A stretch of DNA of 64,000 bases, taken from positions 5,165,801-5,229,800 of the forward strand of contig NZ_JQMQ01000005.1 of the NCBI RefSeq assembly GCF_000744815.1, in the 5' to 3' direction. This DNA is from Phaeacidiphilus oryzae TH49. Its GTDB lineage: Bacteria > Actinomycetota > Actinomycetes > Streptomycetales > Streptomycetaceae. The notes under the pieces are model-generated. The model saw nothing but the letters and a program-made list of their open reading frames with translations, made no database searches and had not been told where the DNA came from. The first letter of the stretch is position 1, and each line of letters begins with the position of its first letter. The position numbers and the translations under genes were made by a program. Below, in pieces: positions 1 to 9,066 of this stretch.

Positions 1-33
1 TCCCGCGCCCAGCCTAAGTGCGTCGGCCCCCGG

Positions 34-612
34 TCAGGGCGCGGCGGTCAGCCGACGGGCTGCTATTCGGCTCCGCAGCCGCCGGTGGGCGGCGAACAGC
101 GGCAGCGCGGCGGCCTGGAAGGCGACCACGATCCCGGCGTGCACCATCCAGGCGCCGAACAGGGTGGGTCCGCCCCAGGAGTCCCGCATCCGCGGGTCGG
201 CGCTGAACATATGGCCGATCGAGGGGAACGCGTCCGGCCGCAGCGGATAGAGCCAGCCGGCGCCGATTCCGTAGACGCAGAGGCCGGCGGAGACGAAGGC
301 GAGGAGGGAGAGCGGCAGTACGGCCAGCGCGTACCGGACCGGCTGCGGGCGCCCGGCGGGGGGCGGACCGGACCGGCCAAGCGCCAGGCGCGCGGCCCGG
401 CGCCGCGCTCCGGCCAGGCCGAGGAGCAGCGCCCCGGCATCCCGGGGGAGGGCGGTGAAGCCGAAGCGGGTCAGCCGCAGCGCCCGGCGGACCGGGCCGG
501 CGGGCCCGCTGTGGATCCCCGCGCTGTGGGTCGGCGTGCTGCGGGTCGGCGTGCTGCGGGTCGTGGCGCTGCCGTGGGTGATCGGACGTCGGACGGTCGT
601 GTTCTCGTTCAT
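34..612 (-). CDS. Putative membrane protein, weakly like the Streptomyces 'putative sensor' domain
   Basis: Function unknown. The protein (192 aa from ATG at 612) has an N-terminal low-complexity part rich in T/S/P/H/R, encoded by DNA that includes a twice-repeated 15-bp unit near 533-562. Two or three hydrophobic segments follow: around 'LAVLPLSLLAFVSAGLCVYG' and, after a polar stretch, 'FGAWMVHAGIVVAFQAAALP'. The alternation of a PLSL-F-type helix and a hydrophilic loop ending in a second helix is loosely like half of the PF13796 'putative sensor' module, but this is only a resemblance. An upstream in-frame ATG at 666 is possible; neither start has a clear ribosome-binding site. Confidence 0.5.
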   Translation of the reverse strand: MNENTTVRRPITHGSATTRSTPTRSTPTHSAGIHSGPAGPVRRALRLTRFGFTALPRDAGALLLGLAGARRRAARLALGRSGPPPAGRPQPVRYALAVLPLSLLAFVSAGLCVYGIGAGWLYPLRPDAFPSIGHMFSADPRMRDSWGGPTLFGAWMVHAGIVVAFQAAALPLFAAHRRLRSRIAARRLTAAP

Positions 613-705
613 GCCGCGGACGGTAGGTCGACGGCCGCCGCGGGGGCGTCGTACCGGGGCGGTCATTCTGGCGCGGCCCGCTGGTACCCGGGTAGGGGGT
701 CCTGA

Positions 706-1494
706 TCAGTGGTGGTACCAGGTGACGGTGAACTGCCGCCCCCCGTCCAGCGGCGAGGTCCGCGCCTTGACCGTCCCCCCGCGGGAGGCCATGGTCAGCC
801 GCTGCGGTCCGGCGGAGCCGAGCGACCGCCCGTCGGCGGTGGCGCCGAGGAAGGTCACCGCGCCGAAGTCGGCCAGCGGCTGCACGCTGCCCGAGGAGCT
901 GGACGGCGCCTCCGCGATCACCTCGGCCGAGGAGAGCCGCGCGGCGCCCAGCCGGCGGTGCTCGGTCCGGCTCCAGCCGCGGGTGATGTCCACCAGCCGC
1001 AGGGTGAACGAGCGGCCCGCGCCCGCGGTGACCGAGGCCCACATGTGGTCCCCGGCCCGCACCGGCGCGGCGAAGTCGACCGGGGGGCCGGGGTAGAGCT
1101 CGTACCAGCCGTAGACGGACGGCAGGCCGGCGGCGCAGTCCGTGTCGGTGCCGATCTGCTCGACCGTGCCGCTGGACACCCCGTCCAGGCCGACCCAGAA
1201 GGAGGAGACCCCGTCCCCCGCCGAGCAGCGCGCCGCGGGCTGGCGCCAGCCCGCCGAGACCTGGGTCCAGCCGCCGCCGGAGGCGGTGTAGCCGGCCCAG
1301 TTGGTGCTGGTCGCGGAGGCGGCCCGGTGGAGGCGGACCTGGCGGGAGGCCGCGTCGGCGGCCTTCGCCGCGGCCCCGGCGGAACCGGTCGGGACGGCTG
1401 CGCCTGCGGCCGCGGTGGCCATCGCGGCCACCGCGGCACAGCCGGCGGCGAGCGCCCGGCGTTTCGTCTGCTTGGTGAATCGGCGTGCGGGCAA
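706..1494 (-). CDS. Secreted G1-family (glutamic) endopeptidase, copy A
   Basis: Predicted exported acid-type peptidase of the eqolisin/G1 family, hydrolysing proteins outside the cell. The start is a TTG at 1494 preceded by a GA-rich site (AAAGAGGGGG); a longer frame to 1545 lacks a site. The N-terminus has KRR followed by an Ala-rich hydrophobic stretch, a typical signal peptide. Family landmarks are visible: 'TNWAGY', 'FWVGLDG', then Gln in 'VEQIGTD' and Glu in 'AEVIAEAP', which match the catalytic Gln/Glu pair of scytalidoglutamic peptidase, plus 'YELYPGPP'. It lies just downstream of a same-strand paralogue (1642-2412) with the same landmarks; the two are separated by about 150 bp, so they may be separately transcribed. 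Substrate unknown. Confidence 0.85.
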   Translation of the reverse strand: MPARRFTKQTKRRALAAGCAAVAAMATAAAGAAVPTGSAGAAAKAADAASRQVRLHRAASATSTNWAGYTASGGGWTQVSAGWRQPAARCSAGDGVSSFWVGLDGVSSGTVEQIGTDTDCAAGLPSVYGWYELYPGPPVDFAAPVRAGDHMWASVTAGAGRSFTLRLVDITRGWSRTEHRRLGAARLSSAEVIAEAPSSSSGSVQPLADFGAVTFLGATADGRSLGSAGPQRLTMASRGGTVKARTSPLDGGRQFTVTWYHH

Positions 1495-1641
1495 AGGGAA
1501 TCCCCCTCTTTCCCTGGACGGTCGCGTGGTGCCGTTGCCCGTCAAGGTAGGAGGGGGATCAGTGGGCGGACAGGTGCTCGGCTCAAGTGGCTCGGCGCCT
1601 TCCGGACGGATCGGGCCGATCCGGGCGTCCGCCCCTCGCCG

Positions 1642-2412
1642 TCAGCTGTGCTTCCAGGTCACCGAGAAGGCGGTGCCGCTGCTCAGGGACGAGGTGGTGG
1701 CCTTGGTGGTGGAGCCGGAGGCCATGTTGATCTGGTCCGGGGAGAAGTTGCCGATGCTCTGGCCGTTGGCCTTGGAGCCGCTGAAGTTCACGGTGCCGAA
1801 GTTGGAGAGCGGCAGCACCCCGCTGGAGCTGGACGGCGCCTCCGCGATCACCTCGGCCGAGGCCAGGGCGGCGCTCTTCAGGGTCGCGTTGACGGTCTTG
1901 GTCCAGCCCTCGGTGTTGTTGGCCAGGGTGAGGGTGAAGGAGCCGCTGCCGTTGGTGGTCACGGTGGCGGTGAACTTGTCGCCCGGCCTGACCGTGTTGG
2001 AGAAGTTCACCGGGTACTTCGGGTACATCTCGTACCAGGACGAGTAGACCGGGCTGCCGCCCGAGCAGTCGGCCTCCGTGCCGGTCTGCTCCACCGAGTT
2101 GCTGCCGTCGCCGTCCAGGCCCACCCAGAAGCTGGAGTACGTGGTCGAGCTGCCGCAGCTCACCGACGGCTGGGTCCAGCTGGCGGTGATGCTGGTGAAC
2201 TTGGAGCCGGTGGCCGCGTAGCCGGCCCAGTTGGAGCTCGAGGAGTTGAGTATTCGCCCGTGGGGGTCCGTCACATGGGCGGCCAGGCTCTGGGCGGGGG
2301 CGTTCAGGGCGGCTGCCGCGGGGGCGGCGACGGCTGCCGCGGGTGCGGCTGCGCCGAGCACCGCGAGGATCGCGGCGGACAGTGCGGTGGTGCGACGGGG
2401 GTTCGCCGGCAT
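1642..2412 (-). CDS. Secreted G1-family (glutamic) endopeptidase, copy B
   Basis: Paralogue of the neighbouring peptidase. The chosen ATG at 2412 has an AAGGAG-type site (CTGAAGGAGCAGTCG), giving 256 aa; the open frame continues upstream to 2538 without one. The protein begins MPANPRRTTALS and has a long Ala-rich signal segment. Conserved G1 features are 'SNWAGYAATG', 'FWVGLDGDGS', 'VEQTGTEADC' (catalytic Gln), 'YEMYPKYPVNF' and 'AEVIAEAPSSSSG' (catalytic Glu). The role inferred is extracellular protein degradation. A strong stem-loop at 2597-2635 separates it from aceE upstream, so it is probably transcribed from its own promoter in 2413-2596. Confidence 0.87.
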   Translation of the reverse strand: MPANPRRTTALSAAILAVLGAAAPAAAVAAPAAAALNAPAQSLAAHVTDPHGRILNSSSSNWAGYAATGSKFTSITASWTQPSVSCGSSTTYSSFWVGLDGDGSNSVEQTGTEADCSGGSPVYSSWYEMYPKYPVNFSNTVRPGDKFTATVTTNGSGSFTLTLANNTEGWTKTVNATLKSAALASAEVIAEAPSSSSGVLPLSNFGTVNFSGSKANGQSIGNFSPDQINMASGSTTKATTSSLSSGTAFSVTWKHS

Positions 2413-2596
2413 CGACTGCTCCTTCAGGCCTTTGCACCGGTTCCGGAGGTGGCGGGTTCGCGCCGTCCGGGGAACCGATGTTGTTGATGTGCCGTCAAAT
2501 CTAGGGCGCGGTTCCGCCGGCGAACCCCGCCGGTTCACAACTCTTCACGGGAACTCCCGCGCGCACCGGCTCGAACAAAGGCCCGGTAAAAACACC

Positions 2597-2635
2597 GGTG
2601 CCCGGTGGGTGACGATCCGTCACCCACCGGGCACC
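2597..2635 (-). terminator. Long perfect stem-loop after aceE
   Basis: Two 18-base arms (GGTGCCCGGTGGGTGACG and its complement) flank a 3-base ATC loop, with no mismatch. It lies 44 bp past the aceE stop on the minus strand and before the peptidase gene. It has no long T run, as is common for actinobacterial terminators. It should end aceE transcription. Confidence 0.85.
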
Positions 2636-2679
2636 GTACGTCGATCAGACGTCACTCAGACGTCGATCGGGTGGCAGCG

Positions 2680-5430
2680 TCAGGCGTCGCCGCCGGCCGC
2701 CCCCGGGTCCGCCGCCGCGACGTCCAGCAGCTGGTACCGGTCGATCGCGGCCTTCAGCACCGAGCGGTCCACCTTGCCCTGCTTCGCCAGCTCGGTCAGC
2801 ACGCCCACGACCACCGACTCGGCGTCGATGTGGAAGAACCGGCGGGCGGCGCCGCGGGTGTCCGCGAAGCCGAAGCCGTCCGCGCCCAGCGACTGCCAGG
2901 GGCCCGGCACCCAGCGCGAGATCTGGTCCGGGACCGCCCGCATCCAGTCCGAGACGGCCACGAACGGGCCCTCGGAGCCGGAGAGCTTGCGGGTCACGTA
3001 CGGGACGCGCTGCTCCTCCTCCGGGTGGAGGAGGTTGTGCTCCTCGCAGGCCACCGCGTCCCGGCGGAGCTCGTTCCACGAGGTGGCGGACCAGACGTCG
3101 GCCTTCACGTTCCAGTCGCGGGCCAGGATCTCCTGGGCCTCCAGGGCCCAGCCCATCCCCACGCCGGAGGCGAGGATCTGCGCCGGGATCTCGCCCTCGG
3201 TGCCCGGCCGGTACTTGTAGACGCCCTTGAGGATGCCCTCGACGTCCACGTTCTCCGGCTCGGCCGGCATCTTGATCGGCTCGTTGTAGACGGTGAGGTA
3301 GTAGAAGACGTCCTCGCCGTGGGGGTGCTCCGGCGAGGAGCCGTACATCCGCCGCATGCCGTCCTGGACGATGTGCGCGATCTCGAAGCCGAAGGCCGGG
3401 TCGTAGGCCACGGCCGCCGGGTTGGTCGAGGCCAGCAGCTGCGAGTGGCCGTCGGCGTGCTGCAGGCCCTCACCCGTGAGCGTGGTCCGGCCGGCGGTCG
3501 CGCCCAGGACGAAACCGCGCACCAACTGGTCGGCCATCTGCCAGAACTGGTCGCCGGTGCGCTGGAACCCGAACATCGAGTAGAAGACGTAGACCGGGAT
3601 CAGCGGCTCGCCGTGGGTCGCGTACGCGGAGCCCGCGGCGATCGCCGAAGCGGTGCAGCCGGCCTCGGAGATGCCGTCGTGCAGCATCTGCCCGGTGGTC
3701 GACTCCTTGTACGCCAGCAGCAGCTCGCGGTCGACCGACTCGTAGGTCTGGCCCTGCGGCGAGTAGATCTTCGCCGAGGGGAAGAGCGAGTCCATGCCGA
3801 AGGTGCGGTACTCGTCGGGCGCGATCGGCACGAAGCGCTTGCCGATGTTCTTGTCCCGCATCAGGTCCTTGAGCAGCCGGACGAACGCCATCGTGGTGGC
3901 GATCTGCTGGTTGCCCGAGCCCTTCTTCAGCGCCTTGTAGGCGTCGTCGCCGGGCAGCTCCAGCGGCTTGCTGCGGACCTTGCGGGTCGGCACGAAGCCG
4001 CCGAGCTCCCGCCGGCGGTCGTGCATGTACTGGATCTCCTCGGAGTTCCGGCCCGGGTGGAAGTACGGGGGCAGGCCGCTCTCGAGGTCCTTGTCGGCGA
4101 TCGGCAGGTGCAGACGGTCGCGGAACCGCTTGAGGTCCTCGACGGTCAGCTTCTTCATCTGGTGGGTCGCGTTGCGGCCCTCGAAGTTGGGGCCGAGCGT
4201 CCAGCCCTTGACGGTCTGGGCGAGGATCACCGTCGGCTGGCCCTTGTGCTCGCGGGCCGCCTTCATCGCGGCGTAGATCTTGCGGTGGTCGTGGCCGCCG
4301 CGACCCAGGTGCTGGATCTGCTGGTCGGTCAGGCCCTCGACCATCTTCCGCAGCCGCAGGTCGCTGCCGAAGAAGTTCTCCCGGATGTACTCGCCGGACT
4401 CGGTCGCGTACGTCTGGAACTGGCCGTCCGGGGTCTTGTTCAGCTTCTCGACCAGGACGCCGTCCCGGTCCTGCGCCAGCAGCGGGTCCCAGGTGCGGTC
4501 CCAGACCAGCTTGATGACGTTCCAGCCGGCGCCGCGGAAGACCGACTCCAGCTCCTGCATGATCTTGCCGTTGCCGCGGACCGGGCCGTCCAGACGCTGG
4601 AGGTTGCAGTTGACCACGAAGGTCAGGTTGTCCAGGTTCTCCCGGGCGGCGATGGTCAGCTGGCCGAGCGACTCGACCTCGTCCATCTCGCCGTCGCCGA
4701 GGTAGGCCCAGACGTGCGAGTCCGTGAGGTCCTTGATGCCCCGGTCGGTCATGTACCGGTTCATCCGGGCCTGGTAGATCGCGCCGAGCGGGCCGAGGCC
4801 CATGGAGACGGTCGGGAACTCCCAGAAGTCCGGCATCGAGCGCGGGTGGGGGTAACTGGAGAGGGCGTTCGGCGCCTTCGACTTCTCCTGGCGGAAGCCG
4901 TCCAGCTGCTGCTCGCTGAGCCGGTCCAGAAGGAAGGCCCGGGCGTAGATGCCGGGGGAGGCGTGGCCCTGGAAGTAGACCTGGTCGCCGGACTCACCCT
5001 CGGCGTCCTTGCCCCGGAAGAAGTAGTTGAAGCCCACGTCGTAGAGGGACGCGGAGGAGGCGAAGGTCGCGATGTGGCCGCCGACCCCGATGCCGGGGCG
5101 CTGGGCGCGGGACACCATCACGGCCGCGTTCCACCGGGTCGCGTTCAGGATCTTGCGCTCGATCTCCTCGTTGCCGGGGAAGAACGGCTCGTCCTTGGTC
5201 GCGATGGTGTTGACGTAGTCCGTGCTGCGCATCTCGGGCACGGCCACGCGCTTGGCGCGGGCATGCTCGATCAGGCGGAGCATCAGGTAGCGGGCACGCT
5301 CGCGGCCGCGCTCGTCGATGGCGGCGTCGAGCGAGTCAAGCCACTCGCCGGTCTCCTCGGGATCGAAGTCCGGGACCTGGCTGGGCAGGCCGCCAATCAT
5401 GATCGGGTTGCGATCGGATCCGGAAGCCAC
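2680..5430 (-). CDS. aceE: Pyruvate dehydrogenase E1 component, homodimeric type
   Basis: Thiamine-diphosphate enzyme that decarboxylates pyruvate and acetylates the lipoyl group of E2, linking glycolysis to the TCA cycle in the cytoplasmic PDH complex. The 916-aa length fits the single-chain AceE family (about 890-920 aa). Recognisable blocks are '[12 protein letters not shown]', '[20 protein letters not shown]', '[16 protein letters not shown]', the ThDP/Mg motif 'GDGEMDE' near residue 245 followed by '[14 protein letters not shown]', '[10 protein letters not shown]', 'DGISEAGC' and '[15 protein letters not shown]'. The start is GTG at 5430 with GAAGGA 6 bp upstream. It is monocistronic, ending in a strong hairpin. 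An inverted repeat and a palindrome lie in the promoter region (see 5452-5525). Confidence 0.97.
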   Translation of the reverse strand: MASGSDRNPIMIGGLPSQVPDFDPEETGEWLDSLDAAIDERGRERARYLMLRLIEHARAKRVAVPEMRSTDYVNTIATKDEPFFPGNEEIERKILNATRWNAAVMVSRAQRPGIGVGGHIATFASSASLYDVGFNYFFRGKDAEGESGDQVYFQGHASPGIYARAFLLDRLSEQQLDGFRQEKSKAPNALSSYPHPRSMPDFWEFPTVSMGLGPLGAIYQARMNRYMTDRGIKDLTDSHVWAYLGDGEMDEVESLGQLTIAARENLDNLTFVVNCNLQRLDGPVRGNGKIMQELESVFRGAGWNVIKLVWDRTWDPLLAQDRDGVLVEKLNKTPDGQFQTYATESGEYIRENFFGSDLRLRKMVEGLTDQQIQHLGRGGHDHRKIYAAMKAAREHKGQPTVILAQTVKGWTLGPNFEGRNATHQMKKLTVEDLKRFRDRLHLPIADKDLESGLPPYFHPGRNSEEIQYMHDRRRELGGFVPTRKVRSKPLELPGDDAYKALKKGSGNQQIATTMAFVRLLKDLMRDKNIGKRFVPIAPDEYRTFGMDSLFPSAKIYSPQGQTYESVDRELLLAYKESTTGQMLHDGISEAGCTASAIAAGSAYATHGEPLIPVYVFYSMFGFQRTGDQFWQMADQLVRGFVLGATAGRTTLTGEGLQHADGHSQLLASTNPAAVAYDPAFGFEIAHIVQDGMRRMYGSSPEHPHGEDVFYYLTVYNEPIKMPAEPENVDVEGILKGVYKYRPGTEGEIPAQILASGVGMGWALEAQEILARDWNVKADVWSATSWNELRRDAVACEEHNLLHPEEEQRVPYVTRKLSGSEGPFVAVSDWMRAVPDQISRWVPGPWQSLGADGFGFADTRGAARRFFHIDAESVVVGVLTELAKQGKVDRSVLKAAIDRYQLLDVAAADPGAAGGDA

Positions 5431-5451
5431 GCTGTTCCTTCACTGTCGGTC

Positions 5452-5525
5452 GTAGAGATGGGTCGCGCCGCCTCCATCGTGTACCGCGGTCGGAGATCCG
5501 TCATCTCTACTCATCGGTAACCGAT
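5452..5525. promoter_or_regulatory. Inverted repeat and palindrome upstream of aceE
   Basis: The 476-bp space between aceE (minus) and the DUF3052 gene (plus) holds divergent promoters. Near aceE there are 9-base arms GTAGAGATG (5452-5460) and CATCTCTAC (5502-5510), and a near-perfect palindrome ATCGGTAACCGAT (5513-5525). These look like regulator-binding sites for aceE; the regulator cannot be named. The rest (5526-5906) shows no convincing gene. Confidence 0.45.
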
Positions 5526-5906
5526 TATCGATCAAACCGACCGGTGGTGGGTGGCGATGGTTTGGTGGGCCACCCCGAGACTGTACGCCTGTTCTCCCCC
5601 TGGGCGGGAAGGGGCCACGAGGACCTGCGGTTCGCGGCGAGTGAACGCGGCGTGGAGTTCTCGGCGCCCGCGGTGGGCGACCGTCACACCGTCCTCTTGC
5701 TCCCCCGTGGGCAGAGGCGGTCGGGAAGCGTCTAAATGAGGACAAAGGGCAGTGAGGTGTGTCACGCTCTACGGCGTGTCCAGCAATCAGACGTCAACGT
5801 TCGGGCGACGGCGCGACCTGGGTACTTGCGCGAACCGCCCCGCCCGTGTGGACTACGCCCACAACCCCGGCCGGGAAGGCCGGGACGGATACAGGAGGTC
5901 ATACCC

Positions 5907-6344
5907 GTGAGCGCGACCGCGGACCCCGCGGAGGACAGGCTCAAGACCGCACGTCGGCTGGGCCTTGAGCCGGGACAGGTGGTCCAGGAGCTCGGTTACG
6001 ACGAGGACTCCGATCAGGAGTTCCGCGAGGCGGTCGAGGAACTGCTGAACACCGAGCTCGTCGACGAGGAGTACGGCGACGTCGCTGACGCGGTGCTGCT
6101 GTGGTACCGAGACGATGAAGAGGACGGCGATCTGACGGACACCCTCGTCGATGCCCTGGAGTATCTGGCCGAGGGCGGCCTGGTGTGGCTGCTGACGCCG
6201 AAGACCGGCCGGCCCGGGCATGTGGAGCCGCAGGACATCGCCGATGCCGCGAAGACCGCAGGCCTTTCGCAGACGTCGACTCTGACGGTCGGCAAGGACT
6301 GGGTAGCCAGCAGGCTGGCCTCCCCCAAGTCGTCGAAGAAGTAA
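5907..6344 (+). CDS. DUF3052 family protein
   Basis: Small acidic actinobacterial protein of unknown biochemical role (145 aa). Start GTG at 5907 has AGGAGG 9 bp upstream; the longer open frame to 5736 has no site. The sequence runs 'ATADPAEDRLKTARRLGLEPGQVVQELGYDEDSD', a central 'DGDLTDTLVDALEYL' and 'GLVWLLTPKTGRPGHVEPQDI', all typical of DUF3052. Proteins of this family are regularly found beside aceE in Streptomyces, matching the context here. A bidirectional hairpin follows at 6430-6483. Confidence 0.9.
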   Translation: MSATADPAEDRLKTARRLGLEPGQVVQELGYDEDSDQEFREAVEELLNTELVDEEYGDVADAVLLWYRDDEEDGDLTDTLVDALEYLAEGGLVWLLTPKTGRPGHVEPQDIADAAKTAGLSQTSTLTVGKDWVASRLASPKSSKK

Positions 6345-6429
6345 CGCTTCCCGGGGCCGCCGCCCCGGGCCCGATGGCGCGAAGCGCCGTCACGGGCCGC
6401 GGGGAACCGCGCGCCCGGCCGTGAACTCC

Positions 6430-6483
6430 GCCGCACTCGGCAAGGGACTCCGGATCTCCCCGGAAGCCCTTGCCGGGTGCGGC
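6430..6483. terminator. Bidirectional stem-loop between convergent genes
   Basis: Arms GCCGCACTCGGCAAGGG and CCCTTGCCGGGTGCGGC pair with one mismatch, with an inner CTCCGG/CCGGAAG stem in the loop. It sits between the ends of the DUF3052 gene (plus) and the hypothetical gene at 6543 (minus), so it can stop both transcripts. Confidence 0.75.
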
Positions 6484-6542
6484 TTCGTCATGGGGGCGGG
6501 CGCGCGGCTCCGGAACGGCCGCTCAGCGTGGGTCAGGCGGCG

Positions 6543-7541
6543 CTAGAAGGCGAGCCTGCCCAGCAGGCCGGTCACCGCCCGGGGGAGCGGGATGCTGACC
6601 GGGAGGTCGTCCAGCAGCGGGGTCAGGGCGAGCAGCTGCGGGATCCGGCGGAGGCGGAGCTCGCGGCGGGCCAGCAGGGTGGGGACGGAGCAGCGGCCCG
6701 CGGCCACGCCCAGCAGGACCTCCGTGCGCGCCTCCGGCCCCGGCAGGTCGCCGCCGGGCGCCGGCGCCAGGGTCCAGCCCTCGCCGTCGGCGCGGAACCA
6801 CCAGCCGCGGCCGTCGGTGGTGTGCGCCGCCGCGGTGGCCCGCAGGCCGCGCCGGAAGGCCAGGGCGCCGAGGACGTCGAGGAGCGCCGCGCAGGCGGCG
6901 TCCTGCAGCGGCTCCCCGGCGGTCGCGGTCCGCGGCAGCGCCAGGGCGAGCTGGAAGGGGATCGCGTGCACCTGGGTGAGGAGGGGGAGGGGGCCGTACG
7001 CGGAGCCCGTCCGGGCCGCGGCCAGCGCCGCCGACTCGGGACGGGCCAGCCGGTCGAGCACCTCGGCGGTGGTGTCCCGGGCCCGCCGCAGGGCGGACCG
7101 CAGGTCGGCGGCGGAGGGCGGCGGCAGCCGCCGCGGCTCGGCGGCGGCGACCGCGCCGTGGGGGGCCGGGGGTGACGGGACCTGGGCGGGGCCTTCGGCG
7201 ACGGGTCCGCGGGCAGCTGTGCGGGCGGCTCCTTCGTCGGGCGGGCCGGGGGCGGCTCCTGGGGCGGCTCCTGGGGCGGCGAGGCCGTGGGCGGGGCCCT
7301 CCGCGGCGGACCGCGCCTCGGTCAGCAGGCGGGCCAGGAAGCGGTCCTCGGGCCAGTCGCCCAGGGCGGCCAGCGCGGGGGTCGGCTCGGGGGCCTCGCC
7401 GAGCCCGGCGAGGAAGGCGTCCCAGGCGCGCAGTACCCGGCCGCGCAGCTCGTCCTGGGGATGGGAGGCAGCGCCCCGCGGGCCGCGCGGATGGTCGTAC
7501 ATGGGATCCATTGTCCGCTGCGGATCTTCCGGATGGGACAC
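6543..7541 (-). CDS. Hypothetical protein, possibly maleylpyruvate isomerase/SCP2-like
   Basis: Not firmly recognised (up to 332 aa). The N-terminal half is Ala/Pro-rich and low in complexity (about residues 85-165). The C-terminal part has a helical region ('LRSALRRARDTTAEVLDRLA') and a segment 'GRGWWFRADGEGWTLAPAPG' followed by 'TEVLLGVAAGRCSVPTLLAR', which loosely recalls the sterol-carrier-like tail of mycothiol-dependent maleylpyruvate isomerases. That is a resemblance only. The start is uncertain: GTG at 7541, ATG at 7511 or ATG at 7502; none has a strong site. It is divergent from the peroxiredoxin gene, with about 70 bp between. Confidence 0.6.
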   Translation of the reverse strand: MSHPEDPQRTMDPMYDHPRGPRGAASHPQDELRGRVLRAWDAFLAGLGEAPEPTPALAALGDWPEDRFLARLLTEARSAAEGPAHGLAAPGAAPGAAPGPPDEGAARTAARGPVAEGPAQVPSPPAPHGAVAAAEPRRLPPPSAADLRSALRRARDTTAEVLDRLARPESAALAAARTGSAYGPLPLLTQVHAIPFQLALALPRTATAGEPLQDAACAALLDVLGALAFRRGLRATAAAHTTDGRGWWFRADGEGWTLAPAPGGDLPGPEARTEVLLGVAAGRCSVPTLLARRELRLRRIPQLLALTPLLDDLPVSIPLPRAVTGLLGRLAF

Positions 7542-7611
7542 TGGGCGGGGCGTCCGAGTGGGCGCCTCTTCGACGGACTTCTACAGTCTCCGACTTGGAG
7601 GGCGAATCGCT

Positions 7612-8070
7612 ATGGCGGTCGAGATCGGTACCGAGGCTCCGGACTTCGAGCTGAAGAACCAGCACGGCGAGCTGGTGAAGCTCTCCGACTTCCGGGGCAG
7701 CAAGAACGTCGTCCTGGTGTTCTACCCGTTCGCCTTCACCGGCGTCTGCACCGGTGAGCTCTGCTCCCTGGAGCGCGAGCTGCCGCAGTTCCAGAACGAC
7801 GACGTGCAGATCCTGGCGGTCAGCAACGACAGCCCGTTCAGCCTGCGGGTGTTCGCCGAGAAGGAGGGCCTGGAGTACCCGCTGCTCTCGGACTTCTGGC
7901 CGCATGGAGCCGCTTCCCGGGCCTACGGCGTCTTCGACGAGGAGAAGGGCTGCGCGGTGCGCGGGACCTTCGTCATCGACAAGCAGGGCGTCGTGCGCTG
8001 GACCGTGGTGAACGGCCTGCCGGACGCCCGTGACCAGCAGGAGTACCTGAAGGCGCTGTCGGCCCTCTGA
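7612..8070 (+). CDS. Peroxiredoxin (AhpE-like)
   Basis: Thiol peroxidase that reduces hydrogen peroxide, organic peroxides or peroxynitrite in the cytoplasm. The 152-aa protein starts 'MAVEIGTEAPDFELKNQHGE', has the peroxidatic cysteine in 'FAFTGVCTGELC' (Cys46) and a second cysteine five residues on (Cys51). It ends with the usual 'GTFVIDKQGVVRW' strand. AhpE-type enzymes mostly act as 1-Cys proteins recycled by mycoredoxin/mycothiol in actinobacteria; whether Cys51 resolves cannot be told. Start ATG 7612 with GGAGGG upstream. Its position beside TerD genes suits a stress role. Confidence 0.93.
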   Translation: MAVEIGTEAPDFELKNQHGELVKLSDFRGSKNVVLVFYPFAFTGVCTGELCSLERELPQFQNDDVQILAVSNDSPFSLRVFAEKEGLEYPLLSDFWPHGAASRAYGVFDEEKGCAVRGTFVIDKQGVVRWTVVNGLPDARDQQEYLKALSAL

Positions 8071-8137
8071 TCGGCCGGCTGACCTGCGGGTGCTGAAGGA
8101 CCGTCACCGTTCCCGGCCGAAGGGGTAGGTAGCTCTC

Positions 8138-8713
8138 GTGGTGGTGAGCCTCAACAAGGGCGGCACCGTCTCGCTGTCGAAGGAGGCGCCCGGGCTGACC
8201 GCGGTCGACGTCGGACTGGGGTGGGACGTCCGGACCACCGCGGGCACCGGCTTCGACCTGGACGCCAGCGCGATCCTGGCCACCGCGGAGGGCCGGGTTG
8301 CCCGGGACGAGGACTTCGTCTTCTACAACAACCGGGCCAGTTCGGACGGGTCGGTCGAGCACTCGGGAGACAACCGCAACGGCGTCGGGCCGGGCGACGA
8401 CGAGGCGATCCGGGTCAATCTGGCGGCGGTGCCGCCGGAGGTGCAGCGGATCGTCGTGGTGGTCTCGGTCTACCAGGGCGAGCAGCGCGGCCAGAACTTC
8501 GGCCAGGTGCGGAACGCCTTCATCAGGGTGGTCAACCGGGCGAACGGGGAGGAGATCGCGCGCTACGACCTCTCCGAGGACGCGGCGCTGGACACCGCGG
8601 TGGTCTTCGGCGAGCTCTACCGCTTCGGCGGGGAGTGGAAGTTCCGGGCGATCGGGGAGGGGTACCGCACCGGTCTGCGCGGGATCGCCGCCGACTTCGG
8701 GGTGGACGTCTGA
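8138..8713 (+). CDS. TerD family stress protein, copy 1
   Basis: Calcium-binding TerD-fold protein of the tellurium-resistance/stress system; cytoplasmic, thought to act with TerC-type membrane proteins. The 191-aa sequence is canonical: 'VSLNKGGTVSLSKEAPGLTAV', 'FDLDASAILA', 'FVFYNNRASSDGSVEHSGDN', 'GDDEAIRVNLAAVPPEV', 'ARYDLSEDAALDTAVVFGELY' and 'WKFRAIGEGY'. The acidic GDN and GDDE loops that bind calcium in characterised TerD domains are intact. Three consecutive GTG codons begin the frame; the first at 8138 matches the usual N-terminus and follows an AGGGGTAGG stretch. Confidence 0.93.
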   Translation: MVVSLNKGGTVSLSKEAPGLTAVDVGLGWDVRTTAGTGFDLDASAILATAEGRVARDEDFVFYNNRASSDGSVEHSGDNRNGVGPGDDEAIRVNLAAVPPEVQRIVVVVSVYQGEQRGQNFGQVRNAFIRVVNRANGEEIARYDLSEDAALDTAVVFGELYRFGGEWKFRAIGEGYRTGLRGIAADFGVDV

Positions 8714-9066
8714 TCCCCTTGATCCCCTGAACCGCTCTGCCCAGGTGGCGCCCTGACGGGTCGTCGGATGCCGATCGCCGGCTTCCGGCGGCCCGTTCCG
8801 CGTTGCGTGGCAGTGGTGTGCGCCGGGGGAGTTGAGGCGCGGATAGGCGCACGTGGTGAAGCGCGCGCCGGGGGGCGCGCACCTTCAGTTCAGGGAAATT
8901 CAGGTGCTCTTCGGGCACCACCGGCGCTCGCGGTGCCGTAGGACTGGAGGAGCGGCCTGCGGGGGAGGCCTGCTTCGTGCGTGCCGTCGCTCGCCGTCAC
9001 GGCGGGCACCGCGGCGCGGGGACACGACGTCGCAGACCACCCGAGCGGAGCCGAAGGAGGAGCAGG
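8714..9066. other. 353-bp spacer between TerD genes
   Basis: No gene or clear hairpin was seen here. It probably holds the promoter and leader of the second TerD gene, whose ribosome-binding site (GGAGGAGCAGG) is at its end. Confidence 0.4.

Noticed and set aside
2605-5520. 971-residue plus-strand frame antisense to aceE
   Set aside because: It is the GC-skew shadow of aceE: no ribosome-binding site, composition dominated by V/R/G/A/L repeats, and aceE is unmistakable on the other strand.
5544-5765. Small frames between aceE and the DUF3052 gene
   Set aside because: Several overlap one another on both strands, none has a convincing ribosome-binding site; the region is better read as divergent promoters.
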